From positions 23,543,092 to 23,607,091 of the forward strand of contig CP141143.1 in the NCBI GenBank assembly GCA_035235625.1: a stretch of DNA of 64,000 bases, read 5' to 3'. The position numbers were made by a program, and so were the translations under genes. Shown here piece by piece: positions 60,601 through 64,000 of the stretch. The stretch comes from Saururus chinensis (Eukaryota > Streptophyta > Magnoliopsida > Piperales > Saururaceae). The notes under the pieces were generated by a model. It had not been told where the DNA came from, made no database searches, and saw only the letters and a list, made by a program, of their open reading frames with translations. Within the stretch, counting starts at the first letter, position 1, and each line of letters opens with the position of its first letter.

Positions 60601-63460
60601 GAACACGCTACTTTTTTTTTTCACAACATATTCATGTTCCTCAAATATACTAGAATCGTAATATGGCTGGAAACTGATCTACAACAGAGATATCATTATT
60701 CAGTTTGCTATTTCCAAAACAAGTGTGCAGTAATTATCATCTTCATTATCTCTAATTGGCTTTAAGTATTGCAGTGATTAGGATATCCCTCAGTCTAGTA
60801 TTTGTCCTAATAAGAAGGCTTCAACTCTACTTTAAAAATATAGTATCACCCAGAATTGATGTAGTAAAATTTGTTTAATAGAAATTCAATTTTCCCCTGC
60901 TCTCTTCTATGCTACTTCTCTATCCATCTTCTCTCCATTCTTTTCATATGCAGCCCTTTATCAGTCCAATGGAACACCTCCACCAATACTACTAAAACGT
61001 CATTGAATAATTTGCTAATGGTCCTGTTCAGATAATTCCAGGCATGTATCAGCAATTGGCATGATTTCATCAGTAACTCATCAAAGTGCAGATCCCTCCC
61101 AAAATTCTGTTAAGAGACAATCTGATTGAGATCATCGCTTCACTCTATTTTAGCAGAATTATGGATGCAAAAGTGACCCTACTAACGCCCTATCCAATAA
61201 GATTGATGTCTTATTGGAATCAATGAAACAAGTGCAAGAGGCATTGCCTGCTAGGGCAACCAGTAGATGAATATGATGAAGACCAGCAGATTTACACCTA
61301 TTTCCCTAATCAGCCTCCATATCAATTTCAAAATGTTCAATCCCGCCACAGAAACTTCACACCACAGAATATTAAGTGCAGTAGTCTTGATTAGCTAGGA
61401 AACCCAGACTTTATGGCTGTGTAAATCAAGAAAATTCTTAAATTAGTCCATAGTGCGGAAGGATGCTTGCTGGAGTGCATGCACCCTTATATCAAGGCAA
61501 AAGGGAGCCTCAGCTTCCTGAGGCTACCTTTACCAGGATGAGTGAGTGAGAGCCGTTGCATGGTGATCCAACAACTCTCGTTGACTCGCCACCTAAAAAA
61601 ATCCGAACTGGCGGTTTACCATGATTAACACCTACTTTCTCCCTCTCTCTCACTCACTCTGATCTCATCATCTCCCTCTGCCATGTGCAAAATCAGCCCC
61701 TAGGAGCCATCGGAGACGGCAAAGAAACCTTTCTCAAAGTGCCCTCCACAAGCATGCGATCAGCCTGCTACTTGTTGCCGGCCACCTGAGGGGCCAACTG
61801 TGAACTGGTGAAGCCCTCCCCAACAGGAGATCGAAGGCAAAAAAATAAATTCTGTCAAAATGGATGTGTCTGCCGCCTGGGGGGCCAAGCTCAAGCTCAA
61901 CGCGTTATGATCAACTCTGGGCTGCAAAAAATTTGGCTAGATTTGACTCATTAGCACCCCTATTTGTCTATCTATTTGGTGTTTGATACACTACATCTTT
62001 TTCTAGGAAACCTACTACAAATTATGCGGCAAAAAAAAGGGAAAATAATCTCAGTTGTTGCTATTTCGTAAACCTATTTGCCTGAACGAAAATTATCACA
62101 TGTTTATATCAGTTATCTACTACCAGGTGAACTATTCAACAATGAACCAGGCCAGGCCCATTCCCACTTTGACAGATTTAAACTATTGGACAGAGTAGTA
62201 AGATCAACTATTTTTTAAAGATGGACAGTGACCAATTTTAGAAAAAAAATGGCACTGGCTCTCAAATTTTACTTTTTTTGTAAAAAAATTCGTTGTGCTT
62301 TCTCCCCATTTACCAAGCTATCTTCTATGATTCTTTCATGTGACTAGTTTCTTAAAGGCATGTGAACATCATTTTAGAAGCTACACTAAACAGCATCTTA
62401 CATTATAATGAAATGTCAAATTTTCATCTTATCTTGTGTCTAACTCTTTTTTGTTTGCTTGAAAAAAAATACTGTTTTTAAGTTAGACAGATAACTTATT
62501 ATTCTATATACTACAACATCCAGTTCAATCTCGTCTAGATGAATTCAAAACATTCGTTAATGTAACTAGTAGTTACATTCTAAAATCAGGTCAAGCCACA
62601 ATGATATCCTGAGCAAGTCTTGTCCAATTTGATGCCAGCATGAACAGTAACTAGTAGTTTATTATTATTAAAATGTATACCAAACCTTGAACACCAAGAA
62701 CTCTCAATTTGCGGAACTCTAAGCCAACATTGGCCAGAGTTGTTGAGACTTGAAGAAGAAGATCACCATACTGGGTGATACAGACATTGAGGAGATCACC
62801 AATATGTCTAAGGCGGTCTACTTGATGCTGCAGTTGAAGAAGATCAGGAACCTGAACCAAGGTCTGCAAAGAAAGTAAAAACATTAAAGATAAAAGCCAG
62901 ACATAAGAGACAAAGATAGGCAATATCAAGTTTACCTGGGGCAAGTCTTGGGCCGTGTCAAGAGCAGATTGAAGCTCTATAACATCTACCCTGGAGAATG
63001 GCTTCGATATAGGCACATCTTGAATAAGTGCTGATTTATAACCCTGCCAAATATCATTTTTACATGAGGGAAAAAGAACTAAACTAAGAATGGAAGAATA
63101 TTTGTTAACGGCAGACCAACCACCCACAACCCACCTTAGTTTCAAAAGTGAGGAAAGGCATGGGCTGGTTAGGTCCACCAGGAGAGAGCTTCTTGACAAG
63201 TTTAATCTGAACTCTTTCACCTCCCTCAATGCTGAGGCTGCTCCGAAGAGCCCTATGAAGCAGACCCAGGTCCACTGCAAAGGCAATTTTATCATCGTTT
63301 TGGCTGGAGATCCTGTACTCATCAAAAAGTGTTTCCTTCCGAAATTGGGCAATACACTGAACACCATCACCATTAAGGATGTTGTGGAGGAAGAACACAT
63401 GGTCACGAGTAAGGTACATGTGGCATATCCGACCAATTTTATCCAATGAGGGAACAAACC
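57619..63460 (-). CDS. HUS1: HUS1, 9-1-1 DNA-damage checkpoint clamp subunit (5' exon outside window)
   Basis: Six minus-strand exons join in phase: 63460-63135, 63043-62936, 62863-62686, 60202-60120, 60009-59940 and 57743-57619. They encode 296 aa. Matching HUS1 blocks are CHMYLTRDHVFFLHNILNGD, QFRKETLFDEYRISSQNDDK, PMPFLTFETK, QDVPISKPFSR, VQVPDLLQLQ, GDLLNVCITQYGDL, KSLQCHLAKP and SLHCRLPVLD near the end. HUS1 forms the PCNA-like RAD9-RAD1-HUS1 ring that loads at damaged DNA and supports checkpoint signalling and meiotic repair. The first residues (about 17) must lie upstream: 63460 starts mid-codon after an AG acceptor, and no matching exon is seen before 64000. Introns of 2.5 kb (60203-62685) and 2.2 kb (57744-59939) hold no recognised gene. 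No disruption is seen. Confidence 0.93.
60203..62685. other. Long HUS1 intron with possible transposon remnants
   Basis: 2.5-kb intron. The part 60900-61400 has plus-strand phrases such as YFPNQPPYQFQNVQ that recall gag text of Tat-type retroelements, but weakly. 61450-61900 is less AT-rich, with a ctcact-rich stretch, and unlike its surroundings. Neither has clear ends. Confidence 0.3.
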
Positions 63461-63579
63461 CTGACCATTACACAGATGCAACACATTTTTAGCATCTATT
63501 ATTTGGACCTGCATACTAAGTAAAATTTTGTACGCATGTGAAAGACATAAAAACAAGTCCATCCTGTAGAGTTAGGTGG

Positions 63580-63910
63580 TCCTGGCTAGTGTCAGCAAGC
63601 CAAGCTAGCTTGATTTAGCTCGATAGTTCAGCTCAACTTAGCTTCGCTCAAATCTTGAACTTGCTCAGTAAGCCAAGTATGAGCAAGGCCTAGCTTGAAT
63701 CAGACAACATAAGCCATTATAAGCTTCATTTTACCACATCATCCATATATAATCCATATAAGTGCATATATATCATACAAATACAATATTCTAATAGAAA
63801 TCTATGTATTATTCAGGTGAGCTTCGTTCAATCTAGGCTCATCTCAAAACTGGAAACAAGCCAGGCTCAAGCAAGCCAAAGGTTCAACTTGGCTCAATTC
63901 ATTTGCACCT
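63580..63910. repeat. Possible MITE in HUS1 intron 1
   Basis: Rich in gctcaa/agctcg-type phrases at both ends (gctagcttgatttagctcg at the left; aggctcaagcaagcc and acttggctcaattc at the right) around an AT-rich centre. The pattern is common in plant MITEs. Terminal repeats and TSD could not be fixed. Confidence 0.35.
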
Positions 63911-64000
63911 TAGTCCTAGCATGGAGAACACAGGTGCTAAAACAATACAAACATATATTTTAAGTGTAATAAAAGATTCCAATGATGGACATTAAATCAA

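Noticed and set aside
1-64000. CRISPR arrays, operons, phage or bacterial insertion sequences
   Set aside because: The window is eukaryotic plant DNA; tandem repeats present are GA minisatellites, LTR minisatellites and the PPR duplication, none with spacer structure.

Overview
This is nuclear DNA from a flowering plant. The genes are intron-rich with GT-AG junctions, the families are plant-typical (PLS-class PPR protein, LRR receptor-like pseudokinase, SnRK1 gamma-like CBS protein), a plastid tRNA copy is present, and more than half the window is plant transposon sequence. The species cannot be told from the sequence.

Layout. 1-2726 (+): five-exon CBS-domain protein related to SNF1/SnRK1 gamma subunits. 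2991-4856 (-): intronless PPR gene, tail to tail with it, with its last 168 bases duplicated just past the stop codon. 6208-7258 (+): small four-exon gene encoding two TFIIB/BRF-type zinc-ribbon motifs. A second copy of its 3' half lies at 8384-11342, split by a solo LTR. 11727-39771: one decayed Copia retrotransposon stretched from about 4.7 kb to 28 kb by nested insertions. 40244-43276 (-): seven-exon LRR receptor-like kinase with a degenerate kinase domain. 47134-54292 (-): a second decayed Copia element with both LTRs, itself holding an LTR insertion. 57619-63460 (-): six exons of HUS1, a subunit of the 9-1-1 DNA-damage clamp; the first exon lies beyond the window.

The most notable structure is the nest at 8.4-39.8 kb. 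I resolved it layer by layer from element ends and target-site duplications (TSDs). The Copia element holds two large solo LTRs (13410-24353 and 24434-29449), a third (32218-34697), a hAT-like MITE (35720-36187) and a fourth LTR (36231-39436). The first LTR holds a 5.1-kb CACTA transposon (14045-19109) and another solo LTR (19865-22276). The CACTA holds a further 1.46-kb LTR and a plastid trnG-GCC fragment. The second LTR holds a 3.45-kb solo LTR of the same family as the first, in opposite orientation. I saw no internal Gypsy coding domains, so these insertions look like solo LTRs.

The host genes share no obvious pathway: energy signalling, organelle RNA processing, membrane receptor and DNA-damage checkpoint. 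From memory, the PPR and LRR-kinase genes resemble Arabidopsis At2g02750 and At2g02780, which are near neighbours there. If so, the transposon block has expanded an old gene neighbourhood.
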